From Penicillium oxalicum (taxonomy: Eukaryota > Ascomycota > Eurotiomycetes > Eurotiales > Aspergillaceae): DNA of 64,000 bases. The notes beneath the pieces are model-generated. The model saw only the letters and a list, made by a program, of their open reading frames with translations, was not told the DNA's origin and made no database searches. A program made the position numbers and the translations under genes. The DNA lies in the NCBI RefSeq assembly GCF_001723175.1, contig NC_064652.1, positions 2,914,001 through 2,978,000 on the forward strand, in the 5' to 3' direction. Shown here in pieces: positions 48,406 through 61,219 of this stretch. How positions within the stretch are numbered: the first letter of the stretch is position 1; each line of letters begins with the position of its first letter.

Positions 48406-51400
48406 ATGGCTAAAGAAGATCTCGGCTAAGCGGCCGGGGTTGAAGAATTCCCTATATCTCGTGAGGACTATAGCAAATTCTTTATCCTGAAATCCCGAGG
48501 CTAGCTAGTGAACTAACTTACTAGCGCCCCTAAAGAATTACCCTTAACCTACTTGAATTGTTGGAAAGAACAGAAGACTTCGAGGACTGGTTCAGAGATA
48601 TATGCTAAATCCTTAAAAAGAAAGGACTCTATCGCCTCGTTGACCTAAAATGTGACAGGCCAAAGTAACATCTGACGAAGCAGAAACTTGGGTCGAATAC
48701 TCCTATGCTATACAGATAGCTCTAACAATCTATCTCGAAGGATATCGATGCGATAGTCAAAGCTATGAGATTCCGATGCGAATTCGCTAATGAATATTAT
48801 TAGCTTGAAAAAGGCCCTCTATACTACTAGCTTTATTCCTAGCAAAAAGAAGGTGACTAGGGTTCTACGAACCTACCGAGCTAACTACCTATCGGCAATC
48901 GATTTTGTGCATAAATTTCGTAGTGCCTACACCAAAGCAACGGAAGAAGTCTAACTTGCCCTAGGTATGATCGTTTCCCTACTTCTTGATAAATTGCAAA
49001 GTAATATCCTAACCTTTGTAGCTGCTCTAGACTAGCAGATTATTCTAACAGATACGAAAATATTGCAAAGATTATAGCACTAGACCTTTTCCGAACCTTT
49101 ACTAAGGTAATCTATGAACTAGAAATTGTGAATTACTAATTCTCGAGCGTTATAACCACGACAACCGGAAAATCTTCAAAACCCTCGTAGACAAACATAA
49201 ATACCTCCGTTGAAGTATATGCCTCCGAGAGGTAAATCGCTATAGGAATAGGTAAAAGAATGGACTGAAGGCCTAAATCAGGTTGCCCCGAACGGTAACT
49301 ACTTCTTTTGCGGAAGAAAAGGCTATGCTACTAAGGACTGCGCCTATTTAGTTATTATATCGCGAACCCTAGATTAGAAGCCTGTCAAAGGTATCTAGGT
49401 GAATACCCTATAGAGGAATATGGATAATCTAAATAGACTACCGCTAGAAGGGTGGACTATAATATATAATAACAGAATTAAGAAGAAGGGGTAATACCTA
49501 GAATTCTACCTAAACCTTCCAAAATCCTTAGAAGAGCTAATAAAATCTAATAATACTAATTTCTATTAGAAAGAATAATAGGAACAAGAATTCGATTACC
49601 TTAAAGGGGCCTAACCCTAATCCTAACTATATAGAAGGGATCTTGAAGAGGAAGATACTAATATAGGAGGTAATGCGGATAATAATACGAGCGTAAATAT
49701 AGTAATATAGGCTAGTAAAGAAGAAGATAAGTACTACTACGCCCTTATAGTAGTAGAATTCGACTTCTAACCGCCTAGATCCCTAGCTTACTATAGCCTT
49801 AATTAAAAGAAACCCCTCTACTAAGTGGATCGTTAACTTAGGTGTATTACGCTCGATTTATATTAATAGAAATGCAATTATGAAATTCCAAAGTGACCTA
49901 TATAGCTATTAATACAGACCTCTGATAGAAGAACTGTCAAATCTCTTAGAAAAGCGATCGCTCGAATTAAATTAATCCTCCTAGAAGGCACCAAAACCCT
50001 TGATATATAATACGAATATACACTAATAGGGACTTTAACCTCCTGTCTACGACCTAAATATATAAGGACTATAAAATAGGCTAGAAAGACTAGGAGAATA
50101 TTTTTGTTAACCTAGATAATAACAAAAGATTATAGTATACGTATACAGGAAACGAGGTATCCTATTTCTGAAGGCACTTCAATTAAACTATCTATAGCGT
50201 ACGAAAAGAAGGCCCCCCTAATTATAGCGACCGTATATTCCTTTGCCATAATTTTACTAGAAGTAGCCTATTACCGTCTAGGTTATTAGATAGCCTACCG
50301 CAAAAATAACTATCACAAAATCGGGAGGAGGTCTATAGTAACGAATATTTTAATTGTAAAGCTTACAAGATTGCAAAATCCAAGAGGATCGTATCCTACA
50401 CAAACTAGACACGCTCTGAGATACTATAGGAATTTATCTATATTAATATCTAGCTATGCACCCCCCTTAGAATCGGGAATATATTATACGTCCTAATCGT
50501 AGTTAACGATGCTACTAGGTTCAGATAGGCTATTCTAATAAAGATAAAAGGCTAAGCCTCGGATATCCTAATCTAAATACTAAAGCGTATCTTTACTTCT
50601 ACTAGCACTTAGCCTTCCGAAATCCGTATAGATAGAGACAGAAGTTTCTTTAAATTTAAAGAATAGGCTAAGCAGAAGGGTTGCACTTTCTTAATAAGCG
50701 CCCCTTATACCTATAAACAAAATAGTATTACTAAAAGCTCTGGATATCTTATTATATAGGGGGCCCGAACCCTTATAGTAGCTACGCCCTAAGCTCCCGT
50801 ATTTTTGTGGCCTAAAGCTATAGTTACTACTACCTATATTATAAACCGAATCCGTAAACTAAATAAAAAATTATCTCCTTTAGAAAGATAGAATAAGTAC
50901 TAGCATAATACTAATAGCTCTAGGGTGAAGTAACTAATCGATTTAGGGTTTTTACGTATCTAGTATTCTAAAGCCTATATCTATATTCTAAAAGAACAAC
51001 GAACCTAAGGACAAAAGATAGCCCCGAGGGCATAGATTAGATACCTAGTTAGATATAATAGTAAGAATAGCTACTAATACAGGATTTACGACCTATACAA
51101 GAGAAAAGTTATAATAGAAGAGATATAGACTTTTAGGAAGAACTATCTATACTGCTATTAGACCTAGATAATCGAATTAAACAGATTATGCAAGAAAGGT
51201 TCTATAATATAAAGATCTAAAATGTTAAAAAGACAACCGATATAACCGTAAAACGATTAAATAGGCCTACCTAAAAGACTACCCGCGCGGATAACGACTA
51301 CTATAAAGATCCCGACGTAATACCTACTCTAATATAAGCCTAGATACCACGAAGAAATCTAAATTTATAAACTTCCTATACTCTAAAAATTCTACCTCTC

Positions 51401-53723
51401 TAATAGGAAAGAGGAAGGGGATATAATCTTCTACCTCCTTAAGTCTAATTCCTAAAAGACCTAGAATTACGCGAGGGACGAATTTTTCCCTAACCCGCTC
51501 TAATCCCTCTAAGTGTACTACTAACTATACTAGAGGACTAAAATATCCTAATTTTATAACCTTCCTAATATCGCAAAATTTTACCGATATAACCGAGGAA
51601 AAGAGCCCCTAATACTCGACCGGATCCTGAAATCTAAATCCCTAGAGACCTAATTCCTAACTAGGGAGGAATTTTTTCACGCTAGAACCCGGATAGTCTA
51701 ATCCCGTTAATTAAGAGAAGGACTATACTAGGATAATTCCTACCTACGCTAGAATCTAACCTAAATCCTACTATTAAAAAGTCTAAGATACTATCCTAAT
51801 AATTTAACTATAACTCCCCCCTCTAGTAGTAATTCCTTAGAGGTTCCGTAGCTACCTAATATTACAAGCTTTATTAGCGGACCCTATCGACACTATTACG
51901 ATAAATTAACTAGATTTCACGAGCGAGGAGACGCTCTATCTCTCTAGTAAGAAGAAGCCTGCGAGATATGCTCCGAGATAACTTATAGAAGGAATAGTTA
52001 GATACACTATAAAAGGACTAGTTAAGGAAGAGCATAAAGAGAGAACGAAAGGAAGTTTATACTTCGCTACGTCTACCAAAGATAACTTAATTAGACCTAG
52101 CATATCAAGCACGGCTACTAAGATAATACGGTCGGTAATAGTTAAAATCCCTTAAACCTATAGGGAAGCTATAAAATCCTAATTGCCGATTAATAGCTTA
52201 AAGCCGAAGAGACCTAATTAAAGAAGTTTAAATTATCTAACACAATAACTTTAGTAACTAAACCCCTAAAAGGTACCAAAATCCTTCTAGGCAAATAGGT
52301 CTATAATAAAACAGGATACCGAAGGATATATCCTAGAATTCCGTGCCAGATAGGTCGTATATAGCAACCGCCAAAGTCTAGGCGTAGACTTCTAACCTAA
52401 CGAAAGATATACCCTAGTTATTAGATATCGGCCAAGTTATTTATTACTATAGCTACTATCCGTAATTAGAAAAAGGAACAGTAGGACGTAATTAGAGCCT
52501 ACCTCAATACCGCTATTAATAACCGCATTATATTTATAAAGCAACTAACTAGATATAAATAATTTAGCCTAAAAGGAGAAGATCTAGTATACGTACTAAA
52601 CTAGGCGCTTTATAGATTGCGACAAGCAGGATACCTCTAGCATAAACTTTTCAAAGATAACCTATCTAGCCTAGGCCTCTCTCTAATCCCCTCCGAACTA
52701 TATCTTCACAACAAGGACTATACTATATTTGTTATAATCTATATAGATAATATCCTCGCGACTAGATATAAGGATCAATTAAACTCTATAAAAAAGGGCC
52801 TTTCAAACAAAAGAAAACTAAAGACCCTCCTATTCAAAAGATTCCTTGGATAATATAATTAAAGAACCCTCTAGCTATATCTTTATAAGCTAATAGGCTT
52901 ATTTAACAAATTTAATCATAATAAGGGCTATAAAAATTGCAATCCTTCGCTAATTCTAATAAATCCCTCTTAGAAAATCCCCTATCTAAATAATCTAACA
53001 GAGGATAACGCATTCGATCAGGGTGCCTATACCAAAATAATAGGAAAGATCGGTTAGCTCTCAATCAAAATACGCCCGGATATTATAGCGACCGTGTCCA
53101 AACTATAGCGCCGCAACGCACACCCGAGAAAAGATAATATAGTAGCGTACAAAGTTTTGTTGCAATACCTTGTAGGTACCACAAATTTAGGAATCCTATT
53201 TGGAAAAGAACCCTTAAAGGGTCTAGAAGGATTTGTCGACTTATCGTACGCTAATACAGAGGATAGAAAATCTACCGAAGTATATATTTAGTTCTTTGCT
53301 AGTACCCTAATCTCATAGAGCTCTCAAAGACAAGATATCGTAGTAGCCTTATCGACTATAGCCGAATACTATGCCCTTGCGATCGTAGCGAAAGAGGGAC
53401 TTTACCTTGCCAAAATTGCTACTAACCTTTTACTTATGCCCCTATTGAACCAAGATAAAGAATTCGACAAAAATATCCTAATCACCCTATTTTGTGATTC
53501 CGACAATGCTATCACGACCGTCATGAACCCCAAAGTCAGCACAAAATTATCCTAGATCAGCACGAGATACCATTTGATCAGAGACCTTATTAAAAAGAAC
53601 CTCATCCAACTGACTAGTATCCCGAGCAAGGACAATGCCGCTAACATGCTTACCAAAACCAAGCCCAATAGGATTTTTCAAAATGATCGTACCAAATTAT
53701 TGCGCATAAGAGATCCTAACTAA
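48406..53723 (+). pseudogene. gag-pol: B3 gag-pol (copia), partly RIPed
   Basis: ATG 48406, stop 53721-53723. The gag zinc knuckle at 49300-49344 reads Y-F-F-C-G-R-K-G-Y-A-T-K-D-C: two of four ligands survive. The integrase core lies at about 50,400-50,850 (VLIVVNDATRF, SAPYTYKQN). RT lies at about 52,250-52,900 (RAYLNT, YVLNQALYRLRQ, and IIYIDNIL, a RIPed YVDDIL). RNase H lies at about 53,200-53,650 (EYYALAIVAKEGLYL, TLFCDSDNAI, STRYHLIRDLI, and NMLTK at the end). The order integrase before RT defines Ty1/copia. Interrupted by TAG/TAA and some indels; from 53,400 on it is nearly clean. Confidence 0.88.
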
Positions 53724-53800
53724 CCCTCCCCTTCCAAATTTTATTATGTCACACCACTATGTATGTTATTATTCACATTACTGCTAGTCCTGGGGGGGTG

Positions 53801-54050
53801 TAAGAGAGTTTGCCCTCTCTAGATGTTTGCTAGGCCTAGCAGCGGTCATGTGTCTTGAGGGTTTTTCCCCCATCGTGGGTTTTCCCTCTCTAGATGTTTG
53901 CTAGGCCCAGCAGCGGTCATGTGTCTTGAGGGTTTTTCCCCCATCGTGGGTTTTCCCTCTCTCTCTCTTCCTCCTTCTCCCTAGACTTCCCAATCCCAGT
54001 TGTCTCGCCTCCAGATTGCTTCCTTGCCTTTTAGACCTGTAGGTCTATCA
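53801..54050 (+). repeat. 3' LTR of B3 with 71-bp internal tandem duplication
   Basis: The unit beginning AGATGTTTGCTAGGCC occurs twice (about 53,819-53,889 and 53,890-53,960), differing by one T/C. The 5' LTR has one copy. The polypurine tract TGGGGGGGTG precedes it. Confidence 0.93.
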
Positions 54051-57000
54051 TAAAGTCCTTCTCTTAATTAACGGGATTAGACTATCTAGGTTCTAGCGTA
54101 AAAAAATTTCTTTCTAGTTAGGAATTAGGTCTCTAGAGATTTAGATTTTAGGATCTAGTTAAGTATTAGAGGCTCTTTTCCTGAGTTATATTAGTAAAAT
54201 TTTACGATATTAGGAAGGTTATAAAATTAGGATATTTTAGTTCTCTAGTATAGTTAGTAGTATACTTAGAGGGATTAGAGCGGCTTAGAGAAAAATTTGT
54301 TCCTTGCGTAATTCTAGATCTTTTAGGAATTAGACTTAAGAAGATAGAAGATTATATCCCCTTCCTCTTTTCTATTAGAGAAGTAGAATTTTTAGAGTAA
54401 AGGAAGTTTATAAAATTTAGATTTCTTCGTAGATATCTAGACTTATATTAGAGTAGGTATTATAGTTAGGATCTTTATAGTAGTCGTTATTCGCGTAGGT
54501 AGTATTTTAGGTAGGCCTATTTAATCGTTTTACGGTTATATCGGTTATCTTTTTAATATTTTAGATCTTTATATTATCGAACCTTTCTTATATAATCTAT
54601 TTAATTTAATTATCTAGGTCTAATAGTAGTATAGATAGTTCTTCCTAAAAGTCTATATCTCTTCTAATTATAACTTGTCTCTTACTTAGGTCGTAAATCC
54701 TATATTAGTAGCTATTCTTACTATTATATCTAACTAGGTATCTAATCTATACTCTTAGGACTATCTTTTATTCTTAGATTCGTTATTCTTTTAGAATATA
54801 GATGTAGGCTTTAGAATACTAGATACGTAAAAACCCTAAATCGATTAGTTACTTTACCCTAGAGCTATTAGTATTATACTAGTACTTATTCTATCTTTCT
54901 AAAGGGGATAATTTTTTATTTAGCTTACGGATTCGGTTTATAATATAGGTAGTAGTAACTATAGCTTTAGGCTATAAAAATACGGCAGCTTAGGGCGTAG
55001 CTACTATAAGGGTTCGGGCCCCCTATATAATAAGATATCTAGAGCTTTTAGTAACACTATTTTGTTTATAGGTATACGGGGCGCTTATTAAGAAAGTGTA
55101 ACCCTTCTGCTTAGCCTATTCTTTAAATTTAAAGAAACTTCTGTTTCTATCTATACGGATTTCGGAAGGCTAAGTGCTAGTAGAAGTGAAGATACGCTTT
55201 AGTATTTAGATTAGGATATCTAAGGCTTAGCCTTTTATCTTTATTAGAATAGCCTATCTGAACCTTGTAGTATCGTTAACTACGATTAGGACGTATAATA
55301 TATTCCCGATTCTAAGGGGGGTGTATAGCTAGATATTAATATAGATGAATTCCTATAGTATCTTAGAGCGTGTCTGGTTTCTGTAGGATACAATCCTCTT
55401 AGATTTTATAATCTTATAAGCTTTATAATTAAAATATTCGTTACTATAGACCTCCTTACCGATTTTATAATAGTTAATTTTTACGGTAGGCTATCTAATA
55501 TAACCTAGATAGTAATAGGCTACTTCTAGTAAAATTATAGTAAAGAGATATACAGTCGCTATAATTAGGGGGACCTTCTTTTCGTACGCTATAGATCGTT
55601 TAATTAAAGTAGCCTTTAGAAATAGGACACCTCGTTTCCTATATATATATACTATAATCTTTTATTTATTATCTAGGTTAACAAAAATATTCTCCTAGTC
55701 TTTCTAGCCTATTTTATAGTCCTTATATATTTAGGTCGTAGATAGGAGGTTAAAGTTACCTATTAGTATATATTCGTATTATATATTAAGGGTTTTAGTG
55801 CCTTCTAGGAGGATTAATTTAATTCGAGCGATTACTTTTCTAAGAGATTTAATAGTTCTTCTATTAGAGGTCTAGTATTAATAGCTATAAGGGTTACTTT
55901 AGAATCTTACAATTATATTTCTATTAATATAAATCGAGCGTAATATATCTAAGTTAACGATCTACTTAGTAGAGGGATTTCTTTTAATTAAGGCTATAGT
56001 AAATTAGGGATCTAGGCGATCGGCGAAGTCGAATTCTACTACTATAAGGGCGTAGTAGTACTTACCTTCTTCTTTATTAATCTATATTACTATATTTACG
56101 CTCGTATTATTATCCGCGTTATCGCCTATATTACTATCTTCCTCTTTAAGATTCCTTCTATATAGTTAGGATTAGGATTAGGTTCCCTTTAAGGTAATCG
56201 AATTCTTATTCCTATTATTCTTTCTAATAGAAATTAGTATTATTAGATTTTATTAGCTCTTCTAAGGATTTTAGAATATTTAGGTAGAATTCTAGATATT
56301 ACCTCCGTTCTTCTTAATTCTATTATTATATATTATAGTCTACCCTTCTAGCGGTAGTCTATTTAGATTATCTATATTCCTCTATAGGATATTTACCTAG
56401 ATATCTTTAATAGGTTTCTAATCTAGGGTTCGCGATATAATAACTAAATAGGCGTAGTCCTTAGTAGTATAGCCCTTTCTTCTATAAAAGAAGTAGTTAC
56501 CGTTCAGAGTAACCTAATTTAGGCCTTTAGTCTACTCCTTTACCTATTCCCATAGCGATTTACCTCTCGGGAGTATATATTTTAATAGGAGGTATTTATA
56601 TTTATCTAACGAGAGTTTTAAGGATTTTCCGGTTATCGTAGTTATAACGCTCGAGAATTAGTAATTTATAATTTCTAGTTTATAGATTATCTTAGTAAAG
56701 GTTCGGAAAAGGTCTAGAGCGGTAATCTTTACGATATTCTTATATCTATTAGAGTAGTCTACTAGTCTAGTAGCTATAAAAGTTAGGATATTACTTACAG
56801 TTTATTAAGAAGTAGGGAAACGATTATACCTAGGATAAGTTAGACTTCTTCTATTACTTTAGTATAGGTACTACGAAATTTATATATAAAATCGATTAGT
56901 AATAGGTAGTTAGCTTAGTAGGTTCGTAGAACCCTAGTTACCTTCTTTTTACTAGGAATAAAGCTAGTAGTATAGAGAGCCTTTTTTAACCTAATAATAT

Positions 57001-57833
57001 ATTTATTAGCGAATTTGTATTAGAATCTTATAGCTTTAACTATTATATCGATATCCTTCGAAATAGACTATTAGAGCTATATCTATATAGTATAGGAGTA
57101 TTTGACCTAAGTTTCTGCTTCGTTAGATATTACTTTAGGCCTATTATATTTTAGGTTAACGAGATAATAGAGTCCTTTCTTTTTAAGGATTTAGTATGCA
57201 TCTCTAAACTAGTCCTCAAAGTCTTCTGTTCTTTCTAATATTTTAAGTAGGTTAAGGGTAAATTCTTTAGGGACGCTAGTAAGTTAGTTTACTAGTTAGC
57301 CTTAGGATAGGTAAAGAAGTTACTATAGTCCTCGCGAGATATAGGGAATTCCTTAATACCGGCCGCTTAGCTAAGGTCTTCTTTAGCTATAGTTAGTATT
57401 TAGGAATATAATAATAGAGGTTTAGGTAAATTTACTAATTTAGGTAGGATTTAGAGATAGAATTTAGTAAGAAAGAAGGTTTATAGGAGATATATAGTAT
57501 TAGTATATTACAGTAGGGTTTGAAATAAGAGATATTAATATTATAGTAGTCCTAATAAATATTAATAGACGCGTCTTTCCTTTTATTAATATTAGATTTA
57601 GCTTCTATAGCCTAGTTAATTATATTATATTTAGTGAATTTCTGGCTTCTATAGCCTAGTTAAATTTATTAAATTTATATTAGATTTAATAATTTAAATT
57701 TTGAATTTAGTGATTTAGTAATTTTCGTGATTATAGCTTCTATAGCCGAATTTAATAGATTTAGTAATTAAAAATTTAAGAACTTATAGTTTTCACAAAT
57801 TTAGGCCTTACTGTTACGATCGGGCTTATAACC
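54051..57833 (-). pseudogene. gag-pol: B0 gag and integrase part, RIPed
   Basis: Continuation of B0 after B3. On the minus strand gag starts near 57,390 (ATA for ATG), followed by zinc knuckle, protease and integrase regions collinear with B1 and B3. Heavily RIPed. The PBS complement is at 57822-57833. Confidence 0.8.
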
Positions 57834-58009
57834 TAATAGACCTATAGGTCTATAAGGCAAGGAAGTAATCTAGAGACGAGATAACTAGGATTAGGAAGTC
57901 TAGGGAGAAGGAAGAAGAGAGAGAGAGGGAAAACCTACGATAAGAGAAAAACCCTCAAGATATATAACCGCTACTAGGCCTAGCAAATATCTAGAGAGGG
58001 CAAACTCTC
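57834..58009 (-). repeat. 5' LTR of B0, outer end altered
   Basis: About 176 bp. The last bases read CAAACTCTCCTAATT instead of CTCTCTCA, so a few terminal bases are lost at the junction with D. Confidence 0.83.
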
Positions 58010-58011
58010 CT

Positions 58012-60110
58012 AATTAAGGATATATAGAGTTTTCTTAGACTTACGAATTACTATCGAAAATTAATACTATAGTACTTAAAGTATATAGTATAACTATACT
58101 AATTTACTAAAAAAGGGATACTATTCTAGTAGGACGAAGAAGCAGAAAATTTATTTACTATACTTAAGGAAATATATAATAAAAAGGCAGGAGAAGCGAT
58201 CCTAGCTATATTTAACTACGATATACTAATTATTATAGAAACTAACGTATCTAATTTCGTGCTTAGAGTCTAGCTTATATAACTAGGATAAGACGGTAAG
58301 CTTAGACCTATCGCTTTTTAGTCTTATAAGATAATACTAGCGGAAATTAACTACGATATTTACGATAAGGAACTACTAGCTATAGTATTAGTATCTTAGA
58401 TATAGAGAGCCTACTTAGAAGAGGCTAAGTATATAGTAATCGTTCGAACTAATTACTATTATCTTACGTACTTTATAACTATAAAGAAACTTATAAGACG
58501 ATAAGCTAGATAGGCAGAGACCTTAGCCTAATACGACTTTAAGATTATATATTATAAAGGGACCGAAAATACGGTCGTAGACGCGCTTAGTCGACGACCC
58601 GACTATAAACTAGGTACTAAGGAAGTAGTACTAGTAATCTTAATAAAAGATAATAAAGGAAATATCGTCTATAATTACTAGACGCTCGTAGCGACTAGTA
58701 AGGTCTAGAACGATAAATAGATCGAAAAGATTCGAGATAGTATACGAACTAACGAATTACTATAAAAGATTCTAGGTAATAATATAGCTCTAATAAATAA
58801 CGGCTTAGTCTATATCTATAGACTAGTATACGTTCCTAAAAACCTCTAGATATAGATTATATACCTATATCACGACGAACTAATATAGGAATACCTTAGT
58901 ATCGAAAAAACTATCGAAAAGATTACGCGGAATTACTATATTCTAGCGCTATATAGAAAAGTCCGAAAGTATATCTAATAATACGACTCTTATTAACGAA
59001 ATAAGATATTATAATATATACTATATAGAGAGATAGAGTTAGCCGAAGTACTATAATAACTATAGGAATAGATTATAATAGACTTTATTATAAAGCTACC
59101 TATCTTAGAAGGAAATAATATAATAATAGTAGTCGTCGATCGACTAACTAAGTATATATATATAATACTAATAACAGAAACTATCGATATACGATAGATA
59201 GCTAATCTACTACTTAAATATATATTTATTAACTATAGAATACCGAGTAAGATTATCTCGGATAGAGATAAATTATTTATATCGAATATATAGTAGTTAC
59301 TAGTAGATTAACTTAGTATTAAGTATAGACTCTCTACCGCGTACTACCTATAGACTAATAGATAAACTAAAAGAGTTAACTAGACTCTAGAATAATACCT
59401 ACGATACTATATTAATTACTAATAGGATAACTAGGTAGGGTTATTACTAATAGCGTAGTTTATATATAATAATACTTTATACGCTACTACTAGAGAAATA
59501 CTATTCTTTATTAATTATAGGTTTAATCCTACTATTATTAGAAGAACTATCGGAAAATAGCTACTTATAGAGTCGTCGAGACTATTAGTAACTAGGCTTA
59601 GGTAACTATATTTATAGCTAATAAGGGATATCGAGTTTCTTAATCTATATATAAAAAACTACTACGATTAGTCGCGCTAGGAGGCGCTAGACTTTTAAAA
59701 GGGGAAGAAAGTTTACCTTTTACGATATAATATTCGTACTAAATATCCTAGCGCAAAACTCGATTACCTTAAACTAGGACTATTTAAAATTAAAGTAAAA
59801 ATAGGATCGCTTAATTACTAATTAAAGCTACCTAATAGTATATAATATATCTATACTATATTTTATATCTTATTATTAGAAAAGGTACCTAAGAACGCTA
59901 AAATCGCTACTAATATAGAAATAGGAGAAGAAACCGAAAATAAATATAAGATCGAAGAAATTCTAGATACTAATAAAATTAGCGGAAAGCCTTACTACTT
60001 AGTAAAGTAGAAAGGATATAATATCTTAGAAAATATATAGGAATCTATTAAGAATCTAAGAGGCTACTACTAGCTAGTTCGATAGTTTTACTAATAGGAG
60101 AGGGCGACCT
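58012..60110 (+). pseudogene. pol: D pol: RNase H, integrase, chromodomain (RIPed)
   Basis: RNase H motifs: KLRPIAF, YDIYDKELLAIVL, ENTVVDALSRRPDY (58,560-58,610). Integrase motifs: IIIVVVDRLTKYI (59,120), KIISDRDKLFIS (59,250) and TNRQTKRVNQTLEQYLRYY with TAG/TAA read as Gln (59,350-59,410). Chromodomain at about 59,930-60,110: KYKIEEILDTNKISGKPYY, then LVK-stop-KGYN, where the stop is a RIPed Trp. Typical Ty3 chromovirus order; different family from C. Confidence 0.85.
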
Positions 60111-60289
60111 AGTATTCCTAACTAACTAAGAGGAATCTAGATCGACCTAAGAAAAGAAAGGATTATTTAATAACTAAGTTAGAGTAGGATCCTCTAATAA
60201 CGCTATAAGAATCTAGCTACTAGCTATAGTAGATAGAGGAACCCTAGTCGCGATATAGGTACTCTCTATAGTACGCTTATTTTATTTAG

Positions 60290-60720
60290 ATTTAAGACGC
60301 TCTTATTTAAGCCTCTTTTTTTTAAGATATTCGCGTTCTTTAATCTCGCGATACTCTAACTCTTCTAACTTAGTAACTTCCTTAAAGTCTCGAGCGATAA
60401 AATTACTAGTACGTTTTTATAATAAACGTTTCTACTTTCGGAGCTAAAAGAGCTTAGCTAGGATAGCCTCCTTCTCCTCCTTAATTTAATTTTAGGACTT
60501 AACTAGATAGCGCTACTCTGTATTAGTAAATAAAGGAGATAGTATTATATACTTTAAACTACTACTAGCGCGCACGTAATTACTATAGTAGTCAGAATAA
60601 TTAGCGCGAATATATACTCGTCTTTAGCGAATATAATATTCGTAAGGAATTATAGATTAAAAACATTCGTCTTTAATACGACGAGTTAAGGCGTTCTTAC
60701 GAATAGAAGCCTTAGAAGAT
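60290..60720 (-). pseudogene. Antisense charged frame downstream of D pol
   Basis: The minus strand reads KASIRKNALTRRIKDE, later EEKEAILAKLF and ARDFKEVTKLEELEYREIKE, EYLKKKRLK: a highly charged, probably coiled-coil sequence interrupted by TAA/TAG. The plus strand here is not protein-like. It lies between the chromodomain and the polypurine tract, opposite to pol. The product is unknown. Confidence 0.4.
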
Positions 60721-61219
60721 ATAGTTAGTAGGATAGGCTATAAGAAAAGAAATAAGGAGAAAATAGAAAAAATAGTAAATAAAACTAAAGAGGATACTAA
60801 CGTTTAAATCCTTTAGGGATAAAGGATAGGGAAGAAGGGGATAATATTATAGACCTTAAAGAAGTATAAGAACCGTAGTTAATTAAGTAATAACCGAGGA
60901 CTAATTATTCTATAGATACTAAGGATTAGCGTTATTACGTATATTTTAGTATACTTAGGTATACCCTAGGGACCTAAGGTAAGGATAGTTAGGGTAGGAG
61001 CTAGAAACGACCTATAGCTAACTAATACGAACGATACCCTCTTACTCTATAGGATAGTTAGCGCGACGTAGGAAATAGCCGCTATTTTACTGGTACTAGA
61101 ATTATACCCTAAGTATAAGTAACTAGTAACTTATTACGTAACTATATCCTATCGGTAATAGGATAGACTTCTCGGTAATAAGTCCTAGTATATTAGTTAT
61201 AAGTCTCGACTTATTAGTA

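Larger units (their letters stand above)
47810..54050 (+). mobile_element. Ty1/copia element B3, complete, in B0
   Basis: 6,241 bp between perfect TAAAG duplications. 5' LTR 47810-47988 (179 bp); 3' LTR 53801-54050 (250 bp, because of an internal 71-bp duplication). Both ends are lightly RIPed and the middle is moderately RIPed. It is the best template for reading the B family. Confidence 0.94.
19140..58009 (-). mobile_element. Ty1/copia element B0, split by insertions C and B3
   Basis: B0 pieces are 19140-21351, 47745-47809 and 54051-58009, about 6.2 kb in total, equal to the intact B length. The sequence resumes collinearly with B1 across both gaps. C sits between CTTAG copies (21347-21351 and 47745-47749), and B3 between TAAAG copies (47805-47809 and 54051-54055). 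The outer 3' end follows ATAGT (19135-19139), but no matching duplication is seen at 58010, where the last LTR bases are altered and element D begins. Heavily RIPed. Confidence 0.85.
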
